Below are positions 49,903 to 58,235 of a DNA stretch of 64,000 nt, piece by piece. The notes under the pieces are model-generated. The model did no database searches. It saw nothing but the letters and a program-made list of their open reading frames with translations, and was not told where the DNA came from. Every line of letters begins with the position of its first letter. Positions within the stretch are counted from its first letter, which is position 1. The DNA comes from Halovenus halobia (GTDB taxonomy: Archaea > Halobacteriota > Halobacteria > Halobacteriales > Haloarculaceae): positions 1 through 64,000 of the forward strand of contig NZ_JBLKOA010000007.1 of assembly GCF_051414135.1 (NCBI RefSeq). Direction: 5' to 3'. Made by a program: the position numbers and the translations under genes.

Positions 49903-50237
49903 GTTCCGTCCCCGGTCTTGGCCGACTCCGCGAGGAGCCACTGATTCACTGGGTCGGACTGATTGTCGCAACAGTTGCGGGACTCGGACTGGCCAGTCTC
50001 CACTGGCTGGGTCTCGTCGCGGGCGGCGCGTTGGTCGGACTCGTCGCGACCAGTTTCAAGCGCGCACTGCTCGGTGGCCTCGGGTTCGGTGTGGTCGTCC
50101 TGCTCGTCTGGGTGAGCACACTCATGTTTGGGGGTGTGCTGGGGGAGGTACTCGCGACTGGACAGTTCGTCTGGATTGCTGTCGCTGTCGGGCTTATCGC
50201 GCCAGTCATCGGCAGTCTCGTCCGCGGCATCGTCTAA
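49899..50237 (+). CDS. Small membrane protein coupled to the penicillin acylase gene
   Basis: Protein of 112 aa with three or four membrane helices: HWVGLIVATVAGLGLASLHW, LVAGGALVGLVATSFKRALL, GFGVVVLLVWVSTLMFGGVL and WIAVAVGLIAPVIGSLV. No family recognised. Its ATG overlaps the stop codon of the acylase gene (ATGA at 49899-49902), so translation is coupled and the two products may work together at the membrane. Its stop overlaps by four bases the end of the convergent DUF7524-like gene. Confidence 0.82.
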   Translation: MSSVPGLGRLREEPLIHWVGLIVATVAGLGLASLHWLGLVAGGALVGLVATSFKRALLGGLGFGVVVLLVWVSTLMFGGVLGEVLATGQFVWIAVAVGLIAPVIGSLVRGIV

Positions 50238-50791
50238 TCGCGCAGTAAGAAAAACGAGGCAGTCAACACGCCGCCCGCGAGAACGAGAGCACCGAGCCAC
50301 ATTGCTGTCCCCTCAAGGAACACCGCCGCAACGGCGAACAACAACAGTGCTAGTCCGCCGACGGCGAGAACCGGAACAACCGGTGGGATAGACGCCTCGT
50401 CGTCCGTGCGGGGTTGTGGGGTGGCGAGTGACTCGTCAACCGCGACGTTGTTTGCTTCCGGTTCGGGTTCGCTAACAGTCACGTCAACCCACCGTGTCTC
50501 GGAGCCATAGGCCGTCGCAACTTTGAGTTTGCCCAGTTGGTCCTCGCCGTCGAGCCGGTCAGTGTCGACAGTGACGCGGACGTACCGCTCGGACTCCGTT
50601 TCAACGTAGTGGTTGCCGGCGTCGAGACGGGCGACTTCAGAGAGCGGGTCGTCGAGATGGACGTGGACGTGGAGGGATTCAGCGTGGTTGATCAGCCTGA
50701 TGTCGAAGGTCCCAGTCGTCTCGTAGGAAGCCGGAACCTCGAGACTGTGGAGGCTCTCTCGGCTGACGTGAACCGGCAACGTATCTGGCAC
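50234..50791 (-). CDS. DUF7524-like membrane protein
   Basis: Protein of 185 aa. An N-terminal all-beta domain of about 110 residues (LPVHVSRESLHSLEVPASYE, SLHVHVHLDDPLSEVARLDA, ERYVRVTVDTDRLDGEDQLG, SETRWVDVTVSEPEPEANNV) is followed by an acidic linker and two C-terminal membrane helices (PVLAVGGLALLLFAVAAVFL and WLGALVLAGGVLTASFFLL). No cleavable signal is visible, so the beta domain may face the cytoplasm. It matches the haloarchaeal DUF7524 type. Function unknown. Confidence 0.8.
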   Translation of the reverse strand: MPDTLPVHVSRESLHSLEVPASYETTGTFDIRLINHAESLHVHVHLDDPLSEVARLDAGNHYVETESERYVRVTVDTDRLDGEDQLGKLKVATAYGSETRWVDVTVSEPEPEANNVAVDESLATPQPRTDDEASIPPVVPVLAVGGLALLLFAVAAVFLEGTAMWLGALVLAGGVLTASFFLLRD

Positions 50792-50824
50792 AACTCAATC
50801 TCTGTCCGGCGAGTAGAAAAACGT

Positions 50825-51019
50825 TCAGGCTGGAGACTCCTCACGCATATCTGGCGGGAGGAGGTTCGGAATCCCGTCCTCGATTGGGTAGGCTTCGCCA
50901 CACTCGGTACAGGTGAGCGTTCCTGTCAGAATCTCGCCGTCATCTTGCTCGGTGACCTCGAGGTCGAGTTCGTGTTTATCCAGCGGACAGCACAGAATCT
51001 CCATCAGGTCCTCTTGCAT
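50825..51019 (-). CDS. Trm112 family protein
   Basis: Zinc-binding methyltransferase partner of 64 aa. MQEDLMEILCCPLDKHELDL contains the first Cys pair (LCCPLDK), and LTGTLTCTECGEAYPIEDGI the second CxxC with the YPIxDGIP end that defines Trm112. In archaea, Trm112 activates several SAM-dependent methyltransferases acting on tRNA, rRNA and proteins. The start at 51019 is preferred over an in-frame ATG at 51046. It lies 33 bases upstream of the DUF7524-like gene on the same strand. Confidence 0.92.
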   Translation of the reverse strand: MQEDLMEILCCPLDKHELDLEVTEQDDGEILTGTLTCTECGEAYPIEDGIPNLLPPDMREESPA

Positions 51020-51194
51020 ACGCACACGTTGCGAGGGCCAAGACAAAGCATTTGCGCTCGCTGTCGCCGCCGTTTCTCGTGAGCGACGTCGCCGTTATCA
51101 AACAGGTCACAGTGGGCTGTAACTATATATGCGGCGTCACAGAAAACCGCTATAACCGACCCCCGAACAGATCCGGTGGCGGTTCAGTCCCGAC

Positions 51195-53510
51195 ATGAAA
51201 CTTCGCCGTGCGTTTGCCGTCGTAATCGCGATTGTCGCAGTAGTGCTCGGTGTGGCGGTCGTTTCAGGCTTCCAGCTGTACGACGGCGCAGTCTCTGACC
51301 GCGAACAGCAATCCGCCGAGACGGCAGCAACGGCCACCGCCACACAGGTCGAGACGCTGCTGGCAGAACGCGCTCGAACGGTCGAACTGGCTGCGACCGA
51401 CCCGGCAGTACTGGACGCTAGCCAACAGCGTCGAGCAACATTACAACGACTCGTCGAACAAACACCGTTCCACGGAGTTTCGGTCGTTCGCGCCAACGGG
51501 ACAATGACAGCCATCGAATCAGCGGGACTCACTGCTGACCGCCGGGCAGAGGTGATTGGGAGTGAGTTCAGCGACCGGACCTACGTGAGAGAAGGACTCG
51601 CTGGCCAGACCTACGTGAGTGACCCAGTTGAAGCTGAAACAGGAAACCTGGTCGTCACCATCTCGACGCCAGTCAGAGAAGACAACTCGATTGTTGCAGT
51701 GCTGACCGCTGCGTTGCACATCCGTGACGGCGACTTTCTCGACTCGTTGTCGGTAATCGGCGGCACAGCCCACGAGGTGAGAATCGTCGCCGGCAGCCAG
51801 CAACTGTACGCTTCCAAATCCTTCGACGACCACGCCGAGTACACCTCGGCAAATGCCACCATCAGCCCGACAGGGTGGACAGTGACGGCGACACAAGTCG
51901 ACGACAGCGCAGCAGAGACACAGCTCGTTACCAGCCTCCAACTCGGTGCTGGCGGGCTCGTACTTCTCTGTCTGTTCGGATTCGGAGCGTGGTTCAAGCG
52001 GTCGAATCTCAATCAGATCGACGAGTTGTTGGCAGGGTTCGACCGACTGGCGGAGCGCTCGTACGGCACACAAATTTCTGTCGGGGGGTCACAGGAGTGG
52101 GAACAGATTGGCGCTCAGTTCAACGAGATGAGCGCAGAGTTGGCCAGACACGCCCGCGAACTCAAGCAGTATCGTGAGATTGTCGAGCGCGTGTCGGACC
52201 CTATTGCGATCCAGAACTGTGACGGTGAGCACTTGCTTGCGAACCAGGCTCTCAGCGAGTACGCGGGCTACGACAGCAGCGATATTATCGGCGCAGACGA
52301 GTCGCTGTATCTCGATGACGACGCCGCAGCGCACGTCGCCGAGAAACGACAGGAAGTGCTCGACACTGAACAGGCAATCGAGTACGAACTCTCCGTCCAG
52401 TTCTCAGAGACGAGCATCGAGAAAACGTTCAGCGCCCAGCAGTACCCATACTACGACGAGACAGGGGCACTTGCTGGCACGCTGTCACTCTACCGTGACG
52501 TGACCGACCTCAAAGACCGAGAGGCAGAACTAGAACAGTACAAACGGGCAGTCGACGGCGCGACTGACCTTATCTGTGCCGTCGACGAGAATCGTGAATA
52601 CCTCTTCGCGAATCCACAGTACTGTGCCTATCACGGCCTCGACCAGGAGTCGATTCGCGGAGTCAATTCCCAGCGCGTGACACCTGACAAGATAGTGACG
52701 GACAACGTCGACCGCGCACTCGACGGCGAGACGGTCAAGTACAAGATGACGCGAGACCACGCGGATGGCAGCCAGCGTATTCTCGATGTTCGGTACTACC
52801 CCCTTGGTACTGGTGATGACAACGCGGGCTTCGTCGCTGTCCTGCGAGACGTAACCGAGCGAGAGGAGCGTGCCAGACAGCTCCGGGTCGTGGACAGAGT
52901 GCTCAGGCACAACCTCCGCAACGACCTGACCGTCATTAGCTTAGAGGCCGAACGGATTGCTGCCGGCGCGAGTGGCCCAGTCGCGGACTCTGCGGAGGGA
53001 ATCCAGAACCACGCCGAAGAGTTGCTGACAACGAGCACCAAGTCCCGCGCGATTACCGACGTACTGAGCGAGCAACCTGACCGAGTGTCGATCGACGCAA
53101 CAGATGTCCTGACGCAGGGCGCCAGCAACGTCGATGACGGCGTTGCAGTCACGCTTGACATCCCCGACCGGGAGGTATTGGTCTCGGCTGTTACTGGCCT
53201 TCGCAAGGCGGTCGATGAACTGGTCACGAACGCCGTTGCCCACAACGACCAGTCAGACCCCAGCGTTGACCTCTCGCTCGAAGAAGACGAGCAGTCCGTC
53301 GTCCTCCGCGTTGCCGACAACGGTCCCGGAATGGCAGAGATGGACCGAGATGTGCTCGAAAGCGGGCGGGCAATCGAAGACCTCTATCACGGCAGCGGCC
53401 TCGGACTCTGGCTGGTCTACTGGACCGTACAGCGCTCTGGCGGGTCGATTACCGTGCGAGACCGAACACCCCGCGGAACGGTTGTCGAACTCGAACTGCC
53501 GACCGGGTAG
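51195..53510 (+). CDS. Membrane sensor histidine kinase (Cache-HAMP-PAS-PAS-HisKA-HATPase)
   Basis: Two-component sensor of 771 aa. Transmembrane helix 1 is FAVVIAIVAVVLGVAVVSGF (about 6-26). An extracellular Cache sensor of about 220 residues follows (TYVREGLAGQTYVSDPVEAE is typical). Helix 2 is LGAGGLVLLCLFGFGAWF (about 250-268), then HAMP to about 320. PAS1 (YREIVERVSDPIAIQNCDGE) and PAS2 (YKRAVDGATDLICAVDENRE) follow. The haloarchaeal H-box is RVLRHNLRNDLTVISLEAER, the N box AVDELVTNAVAHNDQS, and the G boxes RVADNGPGMAEMDRD and SGLGLWLVYWTVQ. No response regulator is adjacent. It is convergent with purA. Confidence 0.93.
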   Translation: MKLRRAFAVVIAIVAVVLGVAVVSGFQLYDGAVSDREQQSAETAATATATQVETLLAERARTVELAATDPAVLDASQQRRATLQRLVEQTPFHGVSVVRANGTMTAIESAGLTADRRAEVIGSEFSDRTYVREGLAGQTYVSDPVEAETGNLVVTISTPVREDNSIVAVLTAALHIRDGDFLDSLSVIGGTAHEVRIVAGSQQLYASKSFDDHAEYTSANATISPTGWTVTATQVDDSAAETQLVTSLQLGAGGLVLLCLFGFGAWFKRSNLNQIDELLAGFDRLAERSYGTQISVGGSQEWEQIGAQFNEMSAELARHARELKQYREIVERVSDPIAIQNCDGEHLLANQALSEYAGYDSSDIIGADESLYLDDDAAAHVAEKRQEVLDTEQAIEYELSVQFSETSIEKTFSAQQYPYYDETGALAGTLSLYRDVTDLKDREAELEQYKRAVDGATDLICAVDENREYLFANPQYCAYHGLDQESIRGVNSQRVTPDKIVTDNVDRALDGETVKYKMTRDHADGSQRILDVRYYPLGTGDDNAGFVAVLRDVTEREERARQLRVVDRVLRHNLRNDLTVISLEAERIAAGASGPVADSAEGIQNHAEELLTTSTKSRAITDVLSEQPDRVSIDATDVLTQGASNVDDGVAVTLDIPDREVLVSAVTGLRKAVDELVTNAVAHNDQSDPSVDLSLEEDEQSVVLRVADNGPGMAEMDRDVLESGRAIEDLYHGSGLGLWLVYWTVQRSGGSITVRDRTPRGTVVELELPTG

Positions 53511-54875
53511 CTACTCGAAGGGGCGCTCGCGGACAACAGACTGTTCGCGGCCGGGACCGACACCCACAGCATAAATTGGCGTGTCGAGTTCGTCGCTGAT
53601 GTAGTCGAGATACGTCTGTGCGTTCTCCGGCAGTGCGTCGTATCCGTCGGCGGCAACGGCCTCCCAGTCAGCGTCGTCCCAGCCCTCGAAGGTCCGGAGG
53701 TTTGGCTCACACCGGGCCCATTCCCCGGTGGTGGCAGGGACGGTCAGCACTTCCTCGCCGTCGAGGGTGTACGAGTGGCCGATTTTGAGTTCGTCGAAGC
53801 CAGCCAGCGTGTCGATGTGGTTGACCGCGAGTCCGCTGAAGCCACTCGCGCGGGTGGCATGACGGAGAATCGGCATATCGAGCCAGCCGACACGTCGCGG
53901 TCGACCAGTAACGGTTCCATATTCGCCGCCCGCCTCGCGGATTTCCGTCGCGAGTGTTTCCTCGCGTTCGCCGGCGTTGCCCTCGTAGCCGGGTGTATCC
54001 CCTTCGACACCGGCAAGTTCGGTCGGCATCGGTCCGCTGCCGACGCGGGAGAGATACGCCTTCACGATACCGATTATCTCGCCGCCGCCGATAACGTCAG
54101 GTCCGAGTCCAGTGCCGGTAGCTGCGCCGCCAGCAGTTGGATTCGAGGAGGTGACGTACGGATAGTTTCCGTGGTCGATGTCGATAAGTGTCCCCTGCGC
54201 ACCCTCGAAAATGATGTTGTCTCCCGCGTCGAGGCGGTCTGCGAGAAAGTCTCCGGCGTTGACGAGCATATCCTCGTCAGCGAGCCGGGTGCCGTACTCG
54301 CGGTACTCCTCGAACAGCGCGTCGATATCGAACTTCTCGCCGACATCGACGCCGTAGACATCCTCAGCGAGCGCACGCTTTTGCGGGACGACGTATTCGA
54401 GTTTCCGCCGAAGCACGTCCTCGTCGGTCAGGTCACCGATACGGAGGCCGCGCCGGCCGGCCTTGTCCTCGTAGGTTGGGCCGATTCCGCGACCGGTCGT
54501 CCCGACCTCGTCGTCGGTTTCACTTTTGACATCTTCCTCGATCCCATCGAGCACGCGGTGATAGGGGAAAATCACGTGCGCACGCCGGGCGACCCGGACA
54601 TCGGGGTCCAAGTCACGGTCGGCGAGCGTATCGAGTTCGTCGAACAGTGTTCTCGGATTGACGACACAGCCGTTGCCGAGCACCCCGATTTTCCCACGGA
54701 CTGCCCCGCTAGGAACGAGCGATAGTTTGTACTCAACCCCTTCGTGTACCACAGTGTGGCCGGCGTTGTCACCGCCCTGATACCGGGCGACGACATCGGC
54801 AGGTTCGCCGAACAGATCGACGATCCCACCTTTGCCCTCGTCGCCGAGTTGCGCGCCGACGATAGTAACGGTCAT
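53511..54875 (-). CDS. purA: Adenylosuccinate synthetase
   Basis: GTP-dependent condensation of IMP and aspartate, the first step from IMP to AMP (454 aa from the ATG). VTIVGAQLGDEGKGGIVDLF carries the GDEGKG phosphate loop with catalytic Asp, YQGGDNAGHTVVHEGVEYKL the conserved NAGHT, TTGRGIGPTYEDKAGRRGLR the GRGIGP motif, GAQGTLIDIDHGNYPYVTSS the QG-x-LLD-like strand, and TTGEWARCEPNLRTFEGW a late IMP/Asp-binding region. A GTG three bases earlier (54878) could also start it. guaB, the GMP-branch enzyme, is also in the window but distant. Confidence 0.96.
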   Translation of the reverse strand: MTVTIVGAQLGDEGKGGIVDLFGEPADVVARYQGGDNAGHTVVHEGVEYKLSLVPSGAVRGKIGVLGNGCVVNPRTLFDELDTLADRDLDPDVRVARRAHVIFPYHRVLDGIEEDVKSETDDEVGTTGRGIGPTYEDKAGRRGLRIGDLTDEDVLRRKLEYVVPQKRALAEDVYGVDVGEKFDIDALFEEYREYGTRLADEDMLVNAGDFLADRLDAGDNIIFEGAQGTLIDIDHGNYPYVTSSNPTAGGAATGTGLGPDVIGGGEIIGIVKAYLSRVGSGPMPTELAGVEGDTPGYEGNAGEREETLATEIREAGGEYGTVTGRPRRVGWLDMPILRHATRASGFSGLAVNHIDTLAGFDELKIGHSYTLDGEEVLTVPATTGEWARCEPNLRTFEGWDDADWEAVAADGYDALPENAQTYLDYISDELDTPIYAVGVGPGREQSVVRERPFE

Positions 54876-55013
54876 CACGGCCCAATTCCCGCCAATGGGG
54901 TAAACCGATTACGGTCCGTCACAGCCCGCCACTGCCGAAGCTTTTATACAGGGCCTTGTCGAATGTTGCCATATCAGCGACTCGTTCTGCTGTATTGTCG
55001 CTGTACGACAACA

Positions 55014-55026
55014 ACCTTTAAATCCG
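55014..55026 (+). promoter_or_regulatory. TATA box for the winged-helix gene at 55050
   Basis: ACCTTTAAATCCG is centred about 29 bases before the ATG at 55050, giving a leaderless message. A second strong TATA-like block, GCTTTTATACAG (about 54939-54950), lies 75 bases further up and could drive a leadered transcript or a small RNA. Confidence 0.6.
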
Positions 55027-55049
55027 GCCACCACAAGTTAACAATTGTC

Positions 55050-55355
55050 ATGATAGACAGACTCGAAAAAGAAGTGGATATGCTGGAACGCCATCTTCAG
55101 GTCCTTCGGATGGTAATCGAAAACGAGCCGATCGGGATCGTCAAGATGTCCAACGAGACTGGCTACCCGCACCACAAGGTCCGGTACTCCCTGCGCGTCC
55201 TCGAAGAGGAAAACCTCATCGAGCCATCGAGCCAGGGCGCAATCACGACGGAAGATACCCAAGAGTTCGTCGAGGATCTGGACGGCAAAATCGACCACAT
55301 CGGCGAGAAACTCGACGGGATGAAAATCGACGAAGTCGCAGAAGTCGAAGGCTAA
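55050..55355 (+). CDS. Winged-helix transcriptional regulator
   Basis: Protein of 101 aa. MIDRLEKEVDMLERHLQVLR is an N-terminal helix, then PIGIVKMSNETGYPHHKVRY and SLRVLEEENLIEPSSQGAIT form the helix-turn-helix and wing, and the C-terminal helix DTQEFVEDLDGKIDHIGEKL can dimerise. It belongs to the small winged-helix regulators common in haloarchaea. The ORF opens much further upstream, but the ATG at 55050 with a TATA box at 55014-55026 is the convincing start. It converges with the large DUF7527-type gene, 18 bases between stop codons. Target unknown. Confidence 0.82.
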   Translation: MIDRLEKEVDMLERHLQVLRMVIENEPIGIVKMSNETGYPHHKVRYSLRVLEEENLIEPSSQGAITTEDTQEFVEDLDGKIDHIGEKLDGMKIDEVAEVEG

Positions 55356-55373
55356 CGGAACAGTGTTTCGGCG

Positions 55374-57749
55374 CTAGAGCTCTGGGACCGCCAGATGGAA
55401 GTTCTCGTTTCTCGCTTCGACCAGACAGAGGTGATAGCCTCGTTTGCGCGAGAGATTGACGAAGCTTTTGCGTTTGTCACGACTGAGCAGGCCACCCTGT
55501 GTCGCGTCGCTGGCAATCTCCAGCGCGCCGGGGTCGAAGAAGCTCTCGGTTACGAAGAACGCACCCGAGAAGCCACCGCTTGACTGGCCGACACGCTCGG
55601 CCGACGTAATCAGTCGTTCCATCATCGAGTCCGTGGTGGCCTCGCGGGAGTCGTTGAGGTTGGCCGCGAGCAGTGGGTTACCCATGCGGTCCCGCAGGAC
55701 GATGTCGAACCCTTCCTGACTCTGTGTCTCCTGGCCGTCTTCGGTGTAGGTCACGTCGATGACACCGGACAGTTCTGCCCGGTCGATACGCGGCAGGACG
55801 TCGTAGAGGTCAACCAGCGCTTTCTGGTGGCCCGTGTCACGAATCTCGAACAGCAGGTCTCGAATCACCCACTGCACGAACTGGTACTCGAGCGTCGATT
55901 CGAGGAATTCGTGGTACGACTGGCCGCCGACTGCGACGGTGTTGGCGTCGAACTGTGTGTGTTTCTCCAGACGGAGATTCTCGTTGACATCCTCCTTGCG
56001 CGTGCTCCCACCGTGGGCTTTTTCGAGTGTCGCCTGCCCTTTCGAGTGGTAGCGAACGAAAATATCCGTGCCCGAGAGCGCCTCCTCGGCGCTCAGCCGT
56101 CGGTCAGCGTCTGTCGCCGCGCCGAGTTCCTCTTCGAGTCTGTGGAGTTCGTCACGTAGTTCCTCGACCTCACTCTGGAGTTCATCGCGCTCCTCGCGCA
56201 GCGTCTCCAGTTCGGTCTCGAGGTTATCGCGCTCCTCGGAAACTGTGGAGAGTTCGCCTTCGAGCCGGTCGATTTCCTCGTCTTTCTCGGAGAGTTCGGA
56301 TTCGAGTTCTTCGACGCGTTCGGGGTCGACACCTGCTGGCTCTGGCTCCGCTGCTGGTTCGGCCGGCTCCTGTGCTGTCGGCGCAGGTTCCTCACGAGGT
56401 GGGCGCGACTCTGTTCGCTCTGGTGTCGACTCGGGTTCTGGCGCTGGCTCGGACGCGGCTCCGTCCGGCGTCGGCTCCGTCCGGTCGGGTGTCGGCTCAG
56501 TCTCTGGGGCTGGCTCGCTCACAGCAGTTGCCGTCGGTGTGGGCTCTTCGGACTCGCTTGCAGCGTCGGGAACTGCGGTCTGGTCAGGGTCGAGCGACGG
56601 GATAGCCTGCGTTTCGACATCCTGTCGGCTCGACTGCTGGGTCTGCCGACCACGCCGTTCTGTTCTGGCGGGTTCCTGTGACGATTGGGGCTGGCGAGAG
56701 CGACCCGTCTGGCCCGCCGACGCCCCGTTTCCGGCCCGGCGCTCGCGGGACTGCGTCTGTTCGGGCCCGGGGCGATCCGGCGGCTCTGATTGGGTCGGCT
56801 GTGTCGTTTCGGCAGAGTTCTCTTCAGTTCGGCGCCGGCGCGCGCGGTCCTGCCCGGCCGGCTGGCGGTCCTGGCGCTGGGCCTGTGTCTGGGAGGTCTG
56901 CGCAGCCGGCGTTGACTCGGTCTGTTCGGCGGGCTCTGGCTCACTCTCGGTGGCTTCGGCAGCAGGCTCGCCCTGTGAGCGGTCGACAGACTCGGACGCG
57001 GATCCGTTGTCGGCCCGCGCCGTTTCGGTGTCGTCTGCAGGCGCTGTGGCCGCCTCTGTCGCTGGCTCCGTGGATTCTGCGTCATCTGCAGACGCCGCCG
57101 TGGAGTCCGTCTGTGTCTCCTCAGTGTCCGTCTCCTCAGGTTCGTCGGCTTCTGTGGCCGCTGGCTCGTCTGTCTCCCCAGCGGTCACCCCAGCACTGGC
57201 TGCGTCGTCTTCTGGTTCGGGAATGTCGATCGGGTCGATATCGACCGGGCGTACTTCGTAGATGCCAACCTCGTCGTCAGCCGTTTCGAAGGCTTCGTCG
57301 CCTTCGAGTAGTCGGCTGTTATTGCCGACGTAGGCGACGCTCATCGACGTGCCGGCGTGATAGACGAGATAGTAGTCACCACTGAGAACGTTCTCGGAGA
57401 GCTCGATAAAGCCAGTAAAGCCGCCGTCGGACAGTGTCTTGTTGACCTTGGAGATGCTGGTGTCTTCGGTGTAATATTTCGCGCGCACCTCGTCACTTCG
57501 CTCCTGCATGACCGCCAACAGCGGGAGTGCGTCCGTCGGAGACTGGTAGACTGTTCCGCCTGACTGGAAATCCTCGATATCGCCGCGTTGGATACCAACA
57601 ACGACGCCGCGTGTCATGTAGAGTTCCGCCCCACCGGCGCGGATGACGCCCGAAAACTCCCTGTCAGCGAGGTCCTGCAGTTCGCGGTACCCGCCGTCAA
57701 AGGACCGGTCGTCCCAAGAGTCGACCTGATCGACTACGCGTGTACTCAT
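55374..57749 (-). CDS. Large haloarchaeal protein with low-complexity middle (DUF7527-like)
   Basis: Cytoplasmic protein of 791 aa, function unknown. The N-terminal domain (1-175) is folded: MSTRVVDQVDSWDDRSFDGG, FSGVIRAGGAELYMTRGVVV, GTVYQSPTDALPLLAVMQER, YYLVYHAGTSMSVAYVGNN. Residues about 180-475 are Ala/Glu/Thr/Pro/Ser repeats with an Arg/Gln-rich patch near 290-370, surely disordered. A heptad coiled coil covers about 480-560 (ELESELSEKDEEIDRLEGEL). The C-terminal 230 residues are a second globular domain (FQFVQWVIRDLLFEIRDTGH-type sequence, GFDIVLRDRMGNPLLAANLN, GYHLCLVEARNENFHLAV) in which the Asp/Glu-x-Lys/Arg spacing is faintly nuclease-like, not enough for a call. Confidence 0.82.
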   Translation of the reverse strand: MSTRVVDQVDSWDDRSFDGGYRELQDLADREFSGVIRAGGAELYMTRGVVVGIQRGDIEDFQSGGTVYQSPTDALPLLAVMQERSDEVRAKYYTEDTSISKVNKTLSDGGFTGFIELSENVLSGDYYLVYHAGTSMSVAYVGNNSRLLEGDEAFETADDEVGIYEVRPVDIDPIDIPEPEDDAASAGVTAGETDEPAATEADEPEETDTEETQTDSTAASADDAESTEPATEAATAPADDTETARADNGSASESVDRSQGEPAAEATESEPEPAEQTESTPAAQTSQTQAQRQDRQPAGQDRARRRRTEENSAETTQPTQSEPPDRPGPEQTQSRERRAGNGASAGQTGRSRQPQSSQEPARTERRGRQTQQSSRQDVETQAIPSLDPDQTAVPDAASESEEPTPTATAVSEPAPETEPTPDRTEPTPDGAASEPAPEPESTPERTESRPPREEPAPTAQEPAEPAAEPEPAGVDPERVEELESELSEKDEEIDRLEGELSTVSEERDNLETELETLREERDELQSEVEELRDELHRLEEELGAATDADRRLSAEEALSGTDIFVRYHSKGQATLEKAHGGSTRKEDVNENLRLEKHTQFDANTVAVGGQSYHEFLESTLEYQFVQWVIRDLLFEIRDTGHQKALVDLYDVLPRIDRAELSGVIDVTYTEDGQETQSQEGFDIVLRDRMGNPLLAANLNDSREATTDSMMERLITSAERVGQSSGGFSGAFFVTESFFDPGALEIASDATQGGLLSRDKRKSFVNLSRKRGYHLCLVEARNENFHLAVPEL

Positions 57750-57844
57750 TGTCTTTCAAAAAGTTAGAAGCGGGGTATATACTTTGCGGCGATGTCGTCT
57801 CAGTTATCGCTCTGGTCTGACGTATCGATACGAACGCGTCGGAC

Positions 57845-58230
57845 TCATCGGTCGCCCGCTGCGACGATAGTCAGCACGGCGTCTGGCAGTTCAATCTGGT
57901 CGCCTTCCTCGGCTAACCGCCCAATCTGGTGTGTGACCAGCCCCGCGATAGTCTCGTAGGGACCGTCAGTTGCCAGCGCCAGCCCGAGTTGCTCGTCGAG
58001 ATAGGTCACCGTGGCTCACTCGCTGCCAACGGCTGTCTTACCGGCGACAGACTGAATCGGCTCGGCCCTCGGTGACGAGGCTGTCGATGCGATGCCGTGC
58101 AACCGAAAAGACTGCCAGTTCACTGCTCGAGAAGAAGCCGCTAATCGCAGTCAACAACACGATTGCAGCCGAGCACCGTGACGGGAGAAACCGCACGACG
58201 TACCTGCGGTCGGGGCTGGTAAGTTGTTTG
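57845..58230 (-). pseudogene. CNNM/CorC (hemolysin C-type) transporter with internal deletion
   Basis: Two ends of one gene family lie next to each other on the minus strand. 58196 down to 58041 encodes AAIVLLTAISGFFSSSELAV and FSVARHRIDSLVTEGRADS, the first membrane helix and loop of the DUF21/CNNM domain, then a stop. 58009 down to 57845 encodes YETIAGLVTHQIGRLAEEGD and IELPDAVLTIVAAGDR, the C-terminal CorC_HlyC domain. About 300 residues (remaining helices and CBS pair) are missing, and the halves are in different frames. Intact members export divalent cations such as Mg2+. It cannot be functional. Confidence 0.8.
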
Positions 58231-58235
58231 CCTGA

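Noticed and set aside
55827..57385. Long plus-strand open frames opposite the DUF7527-like gene, Ser/Arg-rich
   Set aside because: They mirror the low-complexity Glu/Ala/Thr repeats of the minus-strand gene and have no haloarchaeal acidic composition.
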